Assembly: GCA_002353225.1 (NCBI GenBank)
Contig: DEJF01000055.1
Coordinates: 1,776 to 65,775, forward strand
Reading direction: 5' to 3'
DNA from: Prevotella sp. UBA2755
GTDB taxonomy: Bacteria > Bacteroidota > Bacteroidia > Bacteroidales > Bacteroidaceae
Length of the DNA stretch: 64,000 bases
This document shows, piece after piece, positions 42,035 to 51,320 of this stretch. How positions within the stretch are numbered: position 1 is the first letter of the stretch; every line of letters starts with the position of its first letter. Below the pieces are notes generated by a model that saw only the letters and a list, made by a program, of their open reading frames with translations, did no database searches and was not told the origin of the DNA. The position numbers were made by a program, and so were the translations under genes.

Positions 42035-45000
42035 TTAAGCCTCTGTAGTGTCGTTCTCGCGGATGGTCTTACCCATTACGAGGAAGGCTGTAGGTGCAGC
42101 GATGAAGATAGACGACAGCGTACCGAAGATCACACCGAGGATCATGGCGAAGGAGAAACTGCGGATGCTGTCACCACCAAGGATGAAGATACACAGCAAT
42201 ACAATCAGGGTCGTCACGGAGGTGTTGATGGTACGTGCCAGTGTCTGGTTCAGCGAACCGTTGAACAGACTCTGACGGTCACGCTTCGCATACAGGTTGA
42301 AGTTCTCACGGACACGGTCGAATACTACCACCTTATCGTTGATAGAGTAACCGATCACGGTCAGGATAGCACCGATGAATGTCTGGTCAATCTCTAACGA
42401 CATGGGAACCCAGCCCCACAATACGCTGTAGAATCCGATCACGATCAGGGCATCCAGTGCCAGTGCCACGATAGAGCCTACAGAGTAAGCCACGTTGCGG
42501 AAACGGATAAGGATATAGAGGAAGATGGCTATCAGGGCGATAATCACACTGATGATAGCACCGTAGGTGATATCCTTAGCCACTGAGGGACCTACCTTTG
42601 AAGAACTGATGATAGAGCCTCCCTGACGGATGTCAGGATTCTTGAAGGCGTCTACGCTAGTCTGATTTACCAGACCGGCTTTCTTCAGGGTGTTATAAAG
42701 GATGGTCTCAGCCTTGTCGTCCACCTGTGGGTTGTTAGACTCAATATCCCAGTTGGTAGAGATACGAACGGTCTTGCCATCGGTACCGAGGGCGATGACA
42801 CTCGTGTTAGCCTCCTTGCCGGTATTCTCACCAATGGTGTTGATGAAGGCACCAGCCAAAGTGGTGCGAACCTGCTCTACAGGAACTTCCTTGTCGAGGG
42901 TCACCACATAGTTGCGGCCACCAGTGAAGTCGATGCTCTGGCTCAAGCCGCGAACGACGAAGGATACGCAGAACAGAAGGGCAGCAACACCCCAGATGGT
43001 GAATGACTTCTTATACATACCCATGAAGTTGAACTTGGTGTTCTGCATCATGTTACGGCTATAGGCGGTAGAGAAGGTGAGGTTCTGCCACTTGTCCTTC
43101 TTCATCTTGGCATCATAAACCAGACGGGTCATGAAGACGGCAGTGAAGAATGATACACAGATGCCGATCATCAAGGTCGTTGCGAAACCACGGATAGGAC
43201 CTGTTCCGAAGACATACAGGATGATACCGGTAATCAATGACGTGAAGTTAGAGTCGAAGATAGCGGAGAACGCATTAGAGTAACCGAGGTTCAGCGCTTC
43301 CTTCACACTGTGTCCTTTGCGTAACTCCTCCTTGGTACGCTCATAGATCAGCACGTTAGCATCCACGGCAGTACCGAGGGTCAGCACGATACCGGCGATA
43401 CCCGGCATGGTCAATGCCGCCTGGAACGAGGTGAGAATACCGAGGGTGAAGAACAGGTTGAACAGCAGGGCGCAGTTGGCAAGCATACCGGGGATGAAAC
43501 CGTACAGCATCACCATGTAGATCATCAGCAGTACGAAGGCTACGACGAATGAGATGACACCCTGTTTGATAGACTGTGCTCCGAGTGACGGACCGACAAC
43601 CTCTTCCTGTACGATACGGGTAGGAGCCGGCATCTTACCAGAGTTCAGCGTGTTGGCAAGGTCCTTGGTGTCCTCAATGGTGAAGTTACCAGTGATTGAT
43701 GAGTTACCTCCGTCAATCTGGGTGAGGATACGGGGAGCACTGTAAACAGCGTCGTCCAGTACGATGGCAACGCCACGACCGATGTTCTGCTTGGTGATTT
43801 GTGACCAACGGCGTGCACCATCAGAATTCATCTGCATCGATACGGAGGGGTGACCCATCTGGTCGAACTCATCCTTGGCATTGGTAATCACGTCACCCTC
43901 CAGTGGAGCACGTCCGTTAGGCTCTGTGATCTTCAGGGCATACAGGGCGAAGATGTCACCCTTGGTGTTCTCACCACCGAAGTCCTCAGCCTTGGCACCC
44001 CAGCGGAGTTTACACTCTGCAGGGAGTATCTGACGGGCGATATCAGAGTAGATGACCTTATTGACATCAGCAGTATCACGGGCATTGGCATAACCCACGA
44101 TGGCAAGACCCTGGGGCTGTGGCTGGAAGACAGCGAACAGCGGGTTCTGCTTCAGGGCGGCAGCCTTTGCCTTGGCGTCAACTGCCTTGTCGTTCTTCTT
44201 AGCGAGTTTTGCAGCGAGGTCGCTGGAAGCCACAGCAGTGGTATCGGTAGCGACAGCAGCGGAATCCTCAACAACCTCCTCAGCCTCACCGCCAGTGGCA
44301 GCGTATTTCTGATTCAGTTGAGAGAGCAGCGGAGCAATCTCCTGTGAGTTGTAGGTCTCCCAGAACTCCAGGTTGGCAGAGCCCTGCAGCAACTTACGAA
44401 CACGCTCAGGCTCCTTGATACCAGGCATCTCAACCATGATACGACCGCTCTGTCCCTCCAGTTTCTGGATGTTAGGCTGTACGACACCGAACTTGTCGAT
44501 ACGGTTGCGGACTACGTTGAAAGAGTTGTCAACGGCTGACTGTACCTCTGCACGCAGGGCACGCTCCACCTCGGCATCAGTGCTGTTGGTGCTCACCTTA
44601 CCCTTCATCTGCTGGGTGGCGAAGACAGCGGCAAGGGGACGACCGTTGCTGTTCTGTTTCCAATACTTGATAAACAGGGAGATAAAGTCATTCTGACTGG
44701 TCTCCTCCTCTTTCTTTGCCTCTTCCATCGACTTCTTGTAGGCAGCGTCATTCTTGTGGTCGGCAAGTACATCGACAACGTCGGGTACAGAAACCTCAAG
44801 AATCACGTTCATACCGCCTTTCAAGTCAAGTCCGAGACCGATCTCCATCTCGCGGCACTGCTTGAACGAATAGATTCCGCAGTACACTTTCTCGTTCATG
44901 ATAGAGTCGAGGTACTCCTGACCTGCCTCTTCGCTCATGGCTGCTGCCTTGTTCTCATGGTAGCGAGTCACAAACGAGAAGGAGAGATAGAAGCAGCACA

Positions 45001-45049
45001 CGAGTATCAAAACGAGTGCAATAAACTTTACAATTCCTTTGTTTTGCAT
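42035..45049 (-). CDS. secDF: Protein translocase subunit SecDF (fused)
   Basis: A 1004-residue fusion of SecD and SecF, the usual form in Bacteroidetes, with 12 membrane spans. SecD part: GLDLKGGMNVILEVSVPD near the start, PGIKEPERVRKLLQGSANLEFW, and LTMPGIAGIVLTLGTAVDANVLIYER. SecF part: SIDFTGGRNYVV and VIGYSINDKVVVFDRVREN. It uses proton-motive force to pull exported proteins through SecYEG. The region around residues 230-300 is an alanine/lysine-rich linker. Confidence 0.97.
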   Translation of the reverse strand: MQNKGIVKFIALVLILVCCFYLSFSFVTRYHENKAAAMSEEAGQEYLDSIMNEKVYCGIYSFKQCREMEIGLGLDLKGGMNVILEVSVPDVVDVLADHKNDAAYKKSMEEAKKEEETSQNDFISLFIKYWKQNSNGRPLAAVFATQQMKGKVSTNSTDAEVERALRAEVQSAVDNSFNVVRNRIDKFGVVQPNIQKLEGQSGRIMVEMPGIKEPERVRKLLQGSANLEFWETYNSQEIAPLLSQLNQKYAATGGEAEEVVEDSAAVATDTTAVASSDLAAKLAKKNDKAVDAKAKAAALKQNPLFAVFQPQPQGLAIVGYANARDTADVNKVIYSDIARQILPAECKLRWGAKAEDFGGENTKGDIFALYALKITEPNGRAPLEGDVITNAKDEFDQMGHPSVSMQMNSDGARRWSQITKQNIGRGVAIVLDDAVYSAPRILTQIDGGNSSITGNFTIEDTKDLANTLNSGKMPAPTRIVQEEVVGPSLGAQSIKQGVISFVVAFVLLMIYMVMLYGFIPGMLANCALLFNLFFTLGILTSFQAALTMPGIAGIVLTLGTAVDANVLIYERTKEELRKGHSVKEALNLGYSNAFSAIFDSNFTSLITGIILYVFGTGPIRGFATTLMIGICVSFFTAVFMTRLVYDAKMKKDKWQNLTFSTAYSRNMMQNTKFNFMGMYKKSFTIWGVAALLFCVSFVVRGLSQSIDFTGGRNYVVTLDKEVPVEQVRTTLAGAFINTIGENTGKEANTSVIALGTDGKTVRISTNWDIESNNPQVDDKAETILYNTLKKAGLVNQTSVDAFKNPDIRQGGSIISSSKVGPSVAKDITYGAIISVIIALIAIFLYILIRFRNVAYSVGSIVALALDALIVIGFYSVLWGWVPMSLEIDQTFIGAILTVIGYSINDKVVVFDRVRENFNLYAKRDRQSLFNGSLNQTLARTINTSVTTLIVLLCIFILGGDSIRSFSFAMILGVIFGTLSSIFIAAPTAFLVMGKTIRENDTTEA

Positions 45050-45096
45050 TTTGTTTGTTATATAATTTTAATTTATGATTCCGCTATTTTAGCCTG

Positions 45097-45104
45097 CAAA
45101 TATA
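45097..45104 (-). promoter_or_regulatory. -7 box for secDF
   Basis: TATATTTG on the minus strand, 47 bp before the start. Confidence 0.55.
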
Positions 45105-45153
45105 CGTATTTTTCTTCACTTACCGAAATTTATTGTGGAAATTCGTGTTTTTT

Positions 45154-46251
45154 TCAGTCTTTTCCACCTATTTTTAGCCAACAGATAATAGGATAGTGGT
45201 CACTTGCGTCTATTTTACTGTCTATCTTACAGTTGTAAGGTGTGATGTCGTCGGAACAGAAAACATGGTCGATACGGAAGTGAAATCCATTCTGATTATA
45301 TGACAAACCGAGTCCTTTTCCCGTACTGACGAAACAGTCGTTGAGTGTCTTGGCCATTTTGTGTCGGGAGTAGGAAATGGGGGTGTCGTTGAAGTCGCCG
45401 CAAAGGAGGATGGGATACTGGCGGTGCTCCTCGATATAACGGCATACCTTCTCAATCTGGGGCGCCCTTCTGGATGCCGACTCCGCCAAGGTGACTAATA
45501 GTTTCTTGGACTCTTTCCGTACCGTGTCACCCTTCATCTCGCCTTTGATAATACCTTGGTATGCCTCCCGCTCTTCGAGTGACAGATGGGTCCCCTCGAA
45601 ATGGTTGTTGATGACCAAGAGGGTGTCCTTGCCGACTTGCAGGTACCAGGCGACACTGCCGTTGCTGGAGGAGCGGTAGGGAATGCGCTCCCTGCGGATA
45701 ATCGGGAAACGGGTGTGGATGCCTACCCCGTTGGTATTCAGGTCACTATGGACAAAATGAACGGTGTCGTTATAGGCGAAATGCTTCTCATAATGCTTGA
45801 AGCAATAACGTCGCCAGGTGTCTACATCTTCCTGTAGGCAGACGATGTCTGGGTCTTCCTCAAACAGATAGTCGCGGATTTTCTCAAAGCCTTGCTCGTA
45901 TTTGTAATTACCCCCATACTCGCATACGTTGTAACTGATGAGTTTGATGGCTCCCTCCGGCACGTCGGCACCCTTCAAATTGAGGGGCATATATATATTA
46001 ATAGGTACGTAAGAGATGATAAAACCCAGTATCGGAATCCATATCATCCGGAACTTGAACACCAGCCAGAAACAGAGGAATAACAGGTTTGCTAACAAGA
46101 ATAGCGGGAAAGTCATACCGACACACGACAATACAGGGTGGTCGGCAGGACTTAGCCTGTCCGAATATCCTATCAGGCATGTCACGATGATGGTGGCGAT
46201 ATTCGCGCCAGCAATCATCTGAACCGTAAACTTCTTGAGTTGCTTAATCAA
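45154..46251 (-). CDS. Membrane-anchored endonuclease/exonuclease/phosphatase (EEP) family protein
   Basis: A 365-residue protein. Residues 10-90 carry three membrane spans; the rest is an EEP domain with KLISYNVCEYGG, DPDIVCLQEDVD, NNHFEGTH, LLCGDFNDTP and DASDHYPIICWL, giving the usual Asn, Glu, Asp and His ligands. The active site should face the periplasm. Target may be a nucleic acid or a phosphorylated lipid. The start overlaps the rhomboid gene by 4 bp, so the two are translationally coupled. Confidence 0.88.
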   Translation of the reverse strand: MIKQLKKFTVQMIAGANIATIIVTCLIGYSDRLSPADHPVLSCVGMTFPLFLLANLLFLCFWLVFKFRMIWIPILGFIISYVPINIYMPLNLKGADVPEGAIKLISYNVCEYGGNYKYEQGFEKIRDYLFEEDPDIVCLQEDVDTWRRYCFKHYEKHFAYNDTVHFVHSDLNTNGVGIHTRFPIIRRERIPYRSSSNGSVAWYLQVGKDTLLVINNHFEGTHLSLEEREAYQGIIKGEMKGDTVRKESKKLLVTLAESASRRAPQIEKVCRYIEEHRQYPILLCGDFNDTPISYSRHKMAKTLNDCFVSTGKGLGLSYNQNGFHFRIDHVFCSDDITPYNCKIDSKIDASDHYPIICWLKIGGKD

Positions 46252-47168
46252 TTTTCCTGACTTTGCTCGAATAACTTCTTCTTCTCCTCCTTTGTCAGAC
46301 TGTCGTAGCCACTCTTGCGGATCTTGTCGAGGATGGCATCTATCTCGTCCTGATTGGGGCGCTTGGGCTTCTTGGGAGGCTCCGGCTCCTCAGGCTCGTC
46401 AGCCCAACGACGACGGTTGTTGTTGGAATGCTGCTGACGCTCGTCGAAACGACGTTTCAGGTTGTCGAAGAACTCCTGACCGCGACTGCGACCGAATCCA
46501 GTGCCATTCCCCGGGTGTTTCTTCCAATAGCGTATCATGATGAAACCGAAGAGCATACCACCTAAGTGTGCCGTATGGGCAACACCATCACCGGGACCAC
46601 TGAGGGCGGAGAACAGTTCGATGGCGATATAGCCGACAACCAGCCACTTCGCCTTGATGGGGAAGGGGAACGGGATGATGAACAACCGCTCGTTGGGGAA
46701 GATCATACCGAAGGCAAGGAGGATGGCATAGACGGCTCCCGAGGCACCAATGGTCGTCCATAGGTTGAGGTAGTCGGCTGTCGCCATGATGCTACCCCCG
46801 AGATTGACGCTCTCATAGGCGGCAAGACCTTCTGCCATATAATTGACGTATTGGGCGACCTCTTGTACCATTCCTGCTCCAATACCACATGAAATGTAAT
46901 AAAAAAGGAATTTCTGAGGACCCCATACGCGCTCTACCACGGCTCCGAACATCCAGAGGGCGAACATATTGAAAAAGATATGTGTAAAACCGCCATGCAG
47001 GAACATGTAGGTAATGAACTGGTATAAATGAAAATCTTTTGCCATAAAAAAGTGAAGCCCTAACATCGATGTCAGGTCGATGCCTCTCAGTTCCAAAACC
47101 CAAGTTGCCACAAACGCCAGAAAATTGACGATGAGCAGGTTCTTGGTCATTGTCGGTATGCTATTCAT
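46248..47168 (-). CDS. Rhomboid-family intramembrane serine protease
   Basis: A 306-residue protein with six spans and a hydrophilic C-terminal tail rich in charged and proline residues (EEPEPPKKPKRPNQ). The catalytic serine is in TIGASGAVYAILLAF (GxSG) and the catalytic histidine in AHTAHLGGMLFGFI. FLHGGFTHIFFNMFALWMFG is the HxxxN-containing span. Cleaves within membrane segments; substrates unknown. Confidence 0.93.
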   Translation of the reverse strand: MNSIPTMTKNLLIVNFLAFVATWVLELRGIDLTSMLGLHFFMAKDFHLYQFITYMFLHGGFTHIFFNMFALWMFGAVVERVWGPQKFLFYYISCGIGAGMVQEVAQYVNYMAEGLAAYESVNLGGSIMATADYLNLWTTIGASGAVYAILLAFGMIFPNERLFIIPFPFPIKAKWLVVGYIAIELFSALSGPGDGVAHTAHLGGMLFGFIMIRYWKKHPGNGTGFGRSRGQEFFDNLKRRFDERQQHSNNNRRRWADEPEEPEPPKKPKRPNQDEIDAILDKIRKSGYDSLTKEEKKKLFEQSQEN

Positions 47169-47222
47169 GTTAATGCTTTGCTATGCAGCGATTTATTCTT
47201 GTTATAATTCTTATTCTGTGCG

Positions 47223-47230
47223 CAAAATTA
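47223..47230 (-). promoter_or_regulatory. -7 box for rhomboid-EEP operon
   Basis: TAATTTTG on the minus strand; CAAA (TTTG) further upstream at 47254-47257. Confidence 0.45.
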
Positions 47231-47312
47231 CGAAAAATATCTGTTTTTAGGCACAAAAAAGGGGGTATAAGTACTTTTTTTCAAAAAAAATCTCACTTTT
47301 TTCGCATTTTTG

Positions 47313-47343
47313 TTTGTTTTTTTAATTCTTTCTCCTATATTTG
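47313..47343 (+). promoter_or_regulatory. Promoter of HU gene
   Basis: TTTG at 47313-47316 and TATATTTG at 47336-47343, 19 bp apart. Leader of about 60 bp before the ATG. Confidence 0.75.
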
Positions 47344-47405
47344 CACAGAAATCGAGTAAAAACCGACTTAAACTATTAATAATTAATTTTTTAAAACTTC
47401 ACATT

Positions 47406-47681
47406 ATGAACAAGACAGAATTAATTGAGAAGATCGCAGCCTCTGCAAATCTGACTAAGGCTGACTCTAAGAAGGCATTGGACGCTACTATCGAGGCTAT
47501 CACCGCTGCTCTTAAGAAGGGTGATAAGGTTCAACTTGTTGGTTTCGGAACTTTCGCAGTAGCAGAGAAGCCTGCTCGTGAGGGTATCAACCCCGCTACC
47601 AAGCAGAAGATTAAGATTGCTGCTAAGAAGGTGGCTAAGTTCAAGGCTGGCGCAGAACTCGCAAAGATTGTGAACAAGTAA
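47406..47681 (+). CDS. HU-family DNA-binding protein
   Basis: A 91-residue nucleoid protein: NKTELIEKIAASANLTKADSKKALDATIEAITAALKKGD, VQLVGFGTFAV and the DNA-contact arm REGINPATKQKIKIAAKKVAKFKAG. ATG 47406 gives the canonical HU length; upstream in-frame sequence is the promoter and leader. A dimer that bends DNA. Confidence 0.97.
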   Translation: MNKTELIEKIAASANLTKADSKKALDATIEAITAALKKGDKVQLVGFGTFAVAEKPAREGINPATKQKIKIAAKKVAKFKAGAELAKIVNK

Positions 47682-47701
47682 ATTTTGTCAAGAAAAATGA
47701 G

Positions 47702-47735
47702 AGAGGCTTTCCGTCACGGAAGCCTCTTTTTTTGT
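47702..47735 (+). terminator. Rho-independent terminator of HU gene
   Basis: AGAGGCTT + CCG pairs with CGG + AAGCCTCT around a TCA loop (one bulged T), followed by TTTTTTT. Confidence 0.88.
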
Positions 47736-48286
47736 CTTTGGAAGTACCATACGCTTGTTTACGGCATACTCCTTCAGCATATCATTTGTTGGCGATTCAG
47801 CCACACCGTCTCATTGCCCGCTCTTCGCCCTTCTCCCTTAGACCCTCGCCCTTCTCCCTTCTCCCTTTGACCTTTGACCTTAGACCCTCGAAGATACCGC
47901 CTTCGCCCCTCGAAGGTGCCGGCTTCGGAACAAAACAAGTTCGTAATTATAGAAGGATCATCTATTTCTTCTTTTTTATATTATTAATGATTCTACTATT
48001 GGTTAGTTGTCTTCTTATTGTGAACAAAACACTGGGTATATCGGAGCATATTTATGATTATGGATTCTATTACTTTTTGGGAATTATTTTATTGATGATA
48101 GTTTTTTTATGTTGGCGCTACTCTAAATTAAGAAATCCCAAATTATCGTCTATTCATGAGGATAAGAATAAAGATAATCCACCTTCTATTTTTGTTCATG
48201 AAAAAGAAGAAGATGAAGAATATGATAGAATGGTACAAGAAATGTATGATGAAAGTAAAAATAAAGAGTTAAACTCACAACCTTGA
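47732..48286 (+). CDS. Small membrane protein with repeat-derived N-terminus
   Basis: The open frame has two hydrophobic spans (IIYFFFFILLMILLLVSCLLIV and FYYFLGIILLMIVFLCW) and an acidic, charged tail (HEKEEDEEYDRMVQEMYDESKNKE). No family recognised. The first 60 or so residues (SLRPSPFSLLPLTFDLRPS) are encoded by a heptamer array and look non-native. The only upstream start is a TTG at 47732 next to the HU terminator; the ATG at 47987 would cut the first span and give 99 residues. The original 5' end may have been lost or displaced by the repeat. Confidence 0.4.
   Translation: MSLEVPYACLRHTPSAYHLLAIQPHRLIARSSPFSLRPSPFSLLPLTFDLRPSKIPPSPLEGAGFGTKQVRNYRRIIYFFFFILLMILLLVSCLLIVNKTLGISEHIYDYGFYYFLGIILLMIVFLCWRYSKLRNPKLSSIHEDKNKDNPPSIFVHEKEEDEEYDRMVQEMYDESKNKELNSQP
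47826..47888. repeat. Heptanucleotide array, nine units
   Basis: Perfect 7-bp phasing: CGCCCTT, CTCCCTT, AGACCCT, CGCCCTT, CTCCCTT twice, TGACCTT twice, AGACCCT. A small inverted repeat (CCTTCG/CGAAGG) follows at 47900-47916. TGACCTT is the reverse complement of the GTCAAAG-type unit at 18994. Confidence 0.85.
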
Positions 48287-48403
48287 TACCTGTACTTTAC
48301 ACCTTTATGAGATTTCTTGCAAGTCTTTTGTTGGGAAACCATAGAAAATGTGATTATTTTAAGTCAACAGAAGATCATAGAAACATAATTTAAGAATAAC
48401 ACA

Positions 48404-48431
48404 GGGAGTGTGCCTATATAGGCACACCCCC
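48404..48431. terminator. Palindrome, probable terminator of dehydrogenase gene
   Basis: Perfect 20-bp palindrome at 48408-48427 (GTGTGCCTAT + reverse complement), extended by G/C pairs, 27 bp downstream of the dehydrogenase stop. The U-tract is weak. Confidence 0.6.
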
Positions 48432-48457
48432 ACTGATTATTATGTTTTCGAAGGGTA

Positions 48458-49255
48458 TTATTTGGGTTGTTTGCCGATATATGCGAGGATGCCACCGTCC
48501 ACATACAGCACGTGACCGTTGACAGCGTCAGAGGCATGAGAGGCAAGGAAGACAGCGGGACCACCCAACTCATCGGGATCTAACCAGCGACCAGCCGGGG
48601 TCTTCGCACAAATGAACGAATCGAACGGATGGCGACTGCCATCAGCCTGACGCTCACGCAGCGGAGCGGTCTGTGGTGTGGCGATATAACCTGGACCAAT
48701 GGCGTTACACTGGATGTTATACTCTCCATATTCTGAGCAGATATTACGGGTCAGCATCTTCAGACCGCCCTTGGCGGCAGCGTAGGCACTGACGGTCTCA
48801 CGACCTAACTCTGACATCATGGAGCAGATATTGATGATCTTGCCCTCACGACGCTCCATCATCTCGGGGATGACTGCCTTTGTCATGATGAAGGGACCTA
48901 CGAGGTCGATGTCGATGACCTGCTGGAACTCCTCCCGTTTCATCTCATGCATCGGGATACGCTTGATGATACCTGCATTGTTGACAAGGATGTCAATCTT
49001 TCCTAACTCACGACGGATGTCAGCCACCATCTTGTTGACCTCCTCCTCGTTGGTGACATCGCAGATATAGCCGTGTGCCTCGATACCCTTAGCCTTGTAT
49101 TCGGCAAGCGCCTTGTCCAAGTGCTCCTGCCCACGACAGTTGAAGGCGATTTTCGCGCCGGCATTAGCCAATGCCTCGGCGATAGAGAATCCAATGCCAT
49201 AAGCGGCACCAGTGACGAGTGCCGTCTTTCCCTCTAATGAAAAAATGTTTGCCAT
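48458..49255 (-). CDS. Short-chain dehydrogenase, gluconate 5-dehydrogenase-like
   Basis: A 265-residue classical SDR. NAD(P)-binding TGAAYGIGFSIAEAL, NNAGIIKRIPMHEM, the catalytic tyrosine/lysine in SAYAAAKGGLKML, and the C-terminal SDAVNGHVLYVDGGILAYIGKQP. It closely resembles gluconate 5-dehydrogenase/KduD-type enzymes that interconvert keto and hydroxy sugar acids. ATG 49255 is preferred to an earlier start at 49306, which would include the promoter. Confidence 0.88.
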   Translation of the reverse strand: MANIFSLEGKTALVTGAAYGIGFSIAEALANAGAKIAFNCRGQEHLDKALAEYKAKGIEAHGYICDVTNEEEVNKMVADIRRELGKIDILVNNAGIIKRIPMHEMKREEFQQVIDIDLVGPFIMTKAVIPEMMERREGKIINICSMMSELGRETVSAYAAAKGGLKMLTRNICSEYGEYNIQCNAIGPGYIATPQTAPLRERQADGSRHPFDSFICAKTPAGRWLDPDELGGPAVFLASHASDAVNGHVLYVDGGILAYIGKQPK

Positions 49256-49294
49256 AGTTGTACTGTTTATTTGTTTTAGTATATTTATAATATG

Positions 49295-49302
49295 CAAAGG
49301 TA
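49295..49302 (-). promoter_or_regulatory. -7 box for dehydrogenase gene
   Basis: TACCTTTG on the minus strand, 39 bp before the ATG. Confidence 0.65.
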
Positions 49303-49357
49303 GCAATTTTTTTGAAACTGCTACCTTTCTATGATACGATTTAAGTTTGATTAATAC

Positions 49358-51223
49358 TTAATACTCCAGAATCAGTGACTGCCGGGGTCGTAACTGGAGA
49401 TCTTCTGAGAGAGCGTAATAACGTCCTGTCAGGATATCCTTGGCACGTTTGGTGTCACCAATCACCTCAGCATAGCGCTTGACATCCATGGTGGCAGTCT
49501 TGCTGGTACCGTTGAGGATGACGAGCGCCGTCTTGCCTTGATACTGGCGGGCGATGACATAGACTCCTTGGTAGGGGATGAACTGGGTCATCTTCCCTTT
49601 CGTGATCACCTCGTTGCCCTGTCGCCAGTGCAACAGCCGGCTGGTCCATCGGAACATGTCCTGCTCCGCCTTGGTACGACCCTCTTTCGTGAAGGCGTTA
49701 TGGGTGTCGCCGGGGAATCCGCCGGGGAAGTCCTTGCGCACGTTGCCGTCGGTCACCTCTTTGGTACCATTCATCAGAATCTCCGTACCGTAATAGAGTT
49801 GTGGGATGCGATTGACGGTCAACAATAAGGTGAGTGCCTGCTTGAGGGCAAGTGTGTCACGTCCGTTACCCAAGAAACGGTCAGTGTCATGGTTGTCGAT
49901 GAATGCCATGACAGACGACGGGTTAGGGTAGAGGTAGTCGTAGACGAAGGAGCCGTAGATGCGGTTCAGCCCGTTCCACCAGGGATCCGTCTCCTCATTC
50001 TTCGCCTGGTTGAGTTTGTCGAAGAACGAGAAGTCCATGACGGTCTTCAGGTAACTGTTCTCCTTTGACAGTTTGCTATCCTTCTGCCAGGCGGCGGTAT
50101 AGGCAGGCTCCGTGACCCATGTCTCCCCCACGGTATTGAAGTTAGGATACTCCTCATCGAGTTCTTTCATCCACTGTGCCATGGCATCGGCATAGGCGTA
50201 TGGATAGGTGTCCATACGGATGCCGTCGATACCCACGGTCTCTATCCACCAGATACTGTTCTGGATAAGATAGCGCATCAGGTGCGGGTTATGCTGGTTC
50301 AGGTCAGGCATGGTAGGTACGAACCAGCCCTCTGTCGTCTCTTTCAGGTCCACCTTAGAGGCGTATGGGTCTCTGACAGGTGTCAGTTTATAACTGGTCT
50401 GGAGATACTGGTCCTTCTGTTGTTCCTTCAACCATTCCGGCGTGTTCAGCCAGTCTTTCGACGGCATGTCCTTGATCCAGGGATGCTCAAAGCCAGAGTG
50501 GTTGAAGATCATGTCCATCACCACCTTCAGTCCTTTGGCATGAGCCTCGTCGCACAAGCGGCGGTAGTCCTCGTTGCTTCCAAACCGTGGGTCTACCTTA
50601 TAATAGTCTGTGGTGGCATAGCCGTGATAGGTAGAGAAACCGTTTTCCGAGTCAGGAGAGTTATTCTCCAGAACAGGTGTCAGCCACAATGCCGTCACTC
50701 CGAGTTCGCAGAAATAGTCCAAGTGCTCACGGATGCCGTTTAAGTCGCCCCCATGTCGAAGACTCGGTTGGGTACGGTCCTCCTTATAAGGATTCATCCC
50801 TTTCACCTGTGGGTTGTGACCGGCACCTTGTGCGAAGCGGTCAGGCATCAGCATATAGAGCACGTCGGCATTCGTGAACCCCATCCGCTGGTTGCCAGCC
50901 TTCTCCCTCTGTTTCAGGGTGTATTCCACTTTCTGCTTGTCCAACTTCAGGGTCATGGTGCCTGGCTGAGCCCCTTGCAGGTTCAGATAAACCAAGAGGT
51001 AGTTGGGAGAGTCGAGGCGTACGACACTATCGATGCGGACACCGGGATAGTCTGTGGTGACCTCTTGTACTGAGGCGACCCCCTTGCCGTAGACCATCAG
51101 TTGCAGTTGCGGGTTCTTCATCCCCGCATACCAGTCGGTAGGCTCTATTTTGTCAATTTTCACTGCGGCGTTCATTCCTATAATATGCAACGCAAGGAAT
51201 GTGAGAATTATTATCCGTTTCAT
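49358..51223 (-). CDS. Exported GH13 alpha-amylase-family glycoside hydrolase
   Basis: A 621-residue enzyme with a signal peptide (MKRIIILTFLALHIIGMNAA) and an N-terminal immunoglobulin-like domain (about 20-115) as in neopullulanase/cyclomaltodextrinase types such as SusA. Catalytic regions: DMIFNHSG, GIRMDTYPYAY (nucleophile Asp), VGETWV (acid/base Glu) and FIDNHDTDRF. Cleaves alpha-1,4-glucans, probably periplasmic. It lies downstream of the hybrid regulator, which may control it. Confidence 0.93.
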   Translation of the reverse strand: MKRIIILTFLALHIIGMNAAVKIDKIEPTDWYAGMKNPQLQLMVYGKGVASVQEVTTDYPGVRIDSVVRLDSPNYLLVYLNLQGAQPGTMTLKLDKQKVEYTLKQREKAGNQRMGFTNADVLYMLMPDRFAQGAGHNPQVKGMNPYKEDRTQPSLRHGGDLNGIREHLDYFCELGVTALWLTPVLENNSPDSENGFSTYHGYATTDYYKVDPRFGSNEDYRRLCDEAHAKGLKVVMDMIFNHSGFEHPWIKDMPSKDWLNTPEWLKEQQKDQYLQTSYKLTPVRDPYASKVDLKETTEGWFVPTMPDLNQHNPHLMRYLIQNSIWWIETVGIDGIRMDTYPYAYADAMAQWMKELDEEYPNFNTVGETWVTEPAYTAAWQKDSKLSKENSYLKTVMDFSFFDKLNQAKNEETDPWWNGLNRIYGSFVYDYLYPNPSSVMAFIDNHDTDRFLGNGRDTLALKQALTLLLTVNRIPQLYYGTEILMNGTKEVTDGNVRKDFPGGFPGDTHNAFTKEGRTKAEQDMFRWTSRLLHWRQGNEVITKGKMTQFIPYQGVYVIARQYQGKTALVILNGTSKTATMDVKRYAEVIGDTKRAKDILTGRYYALSEDLQLRPRQSLILEY

Positions 51224-51256
51224 TATCTGACCCTGTTTTTAGTTATTAATCCAGGG

Positions 51257-51264
51257 CAAAGATA
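51257..51264 (-). promoter_or_regulatory. -7 box for GH13 gene
   Basis: TATCTTTG on the minus strand, 33 bp before the start. Confidence 0.6.
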
Positions 51265-51320
51265 CGAAAACCTCCGTATGTTGCCATTCTCATCCTCCAA
51301 GAGTTTGTGAAACAGACTGG

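Noticed and set aside
47826..47888. Heptamer array considered as a CRISPR or VNTR in a coding gene
   Set aside because: Units too short and without spacers for CRISPR; kept as a repeat instead.
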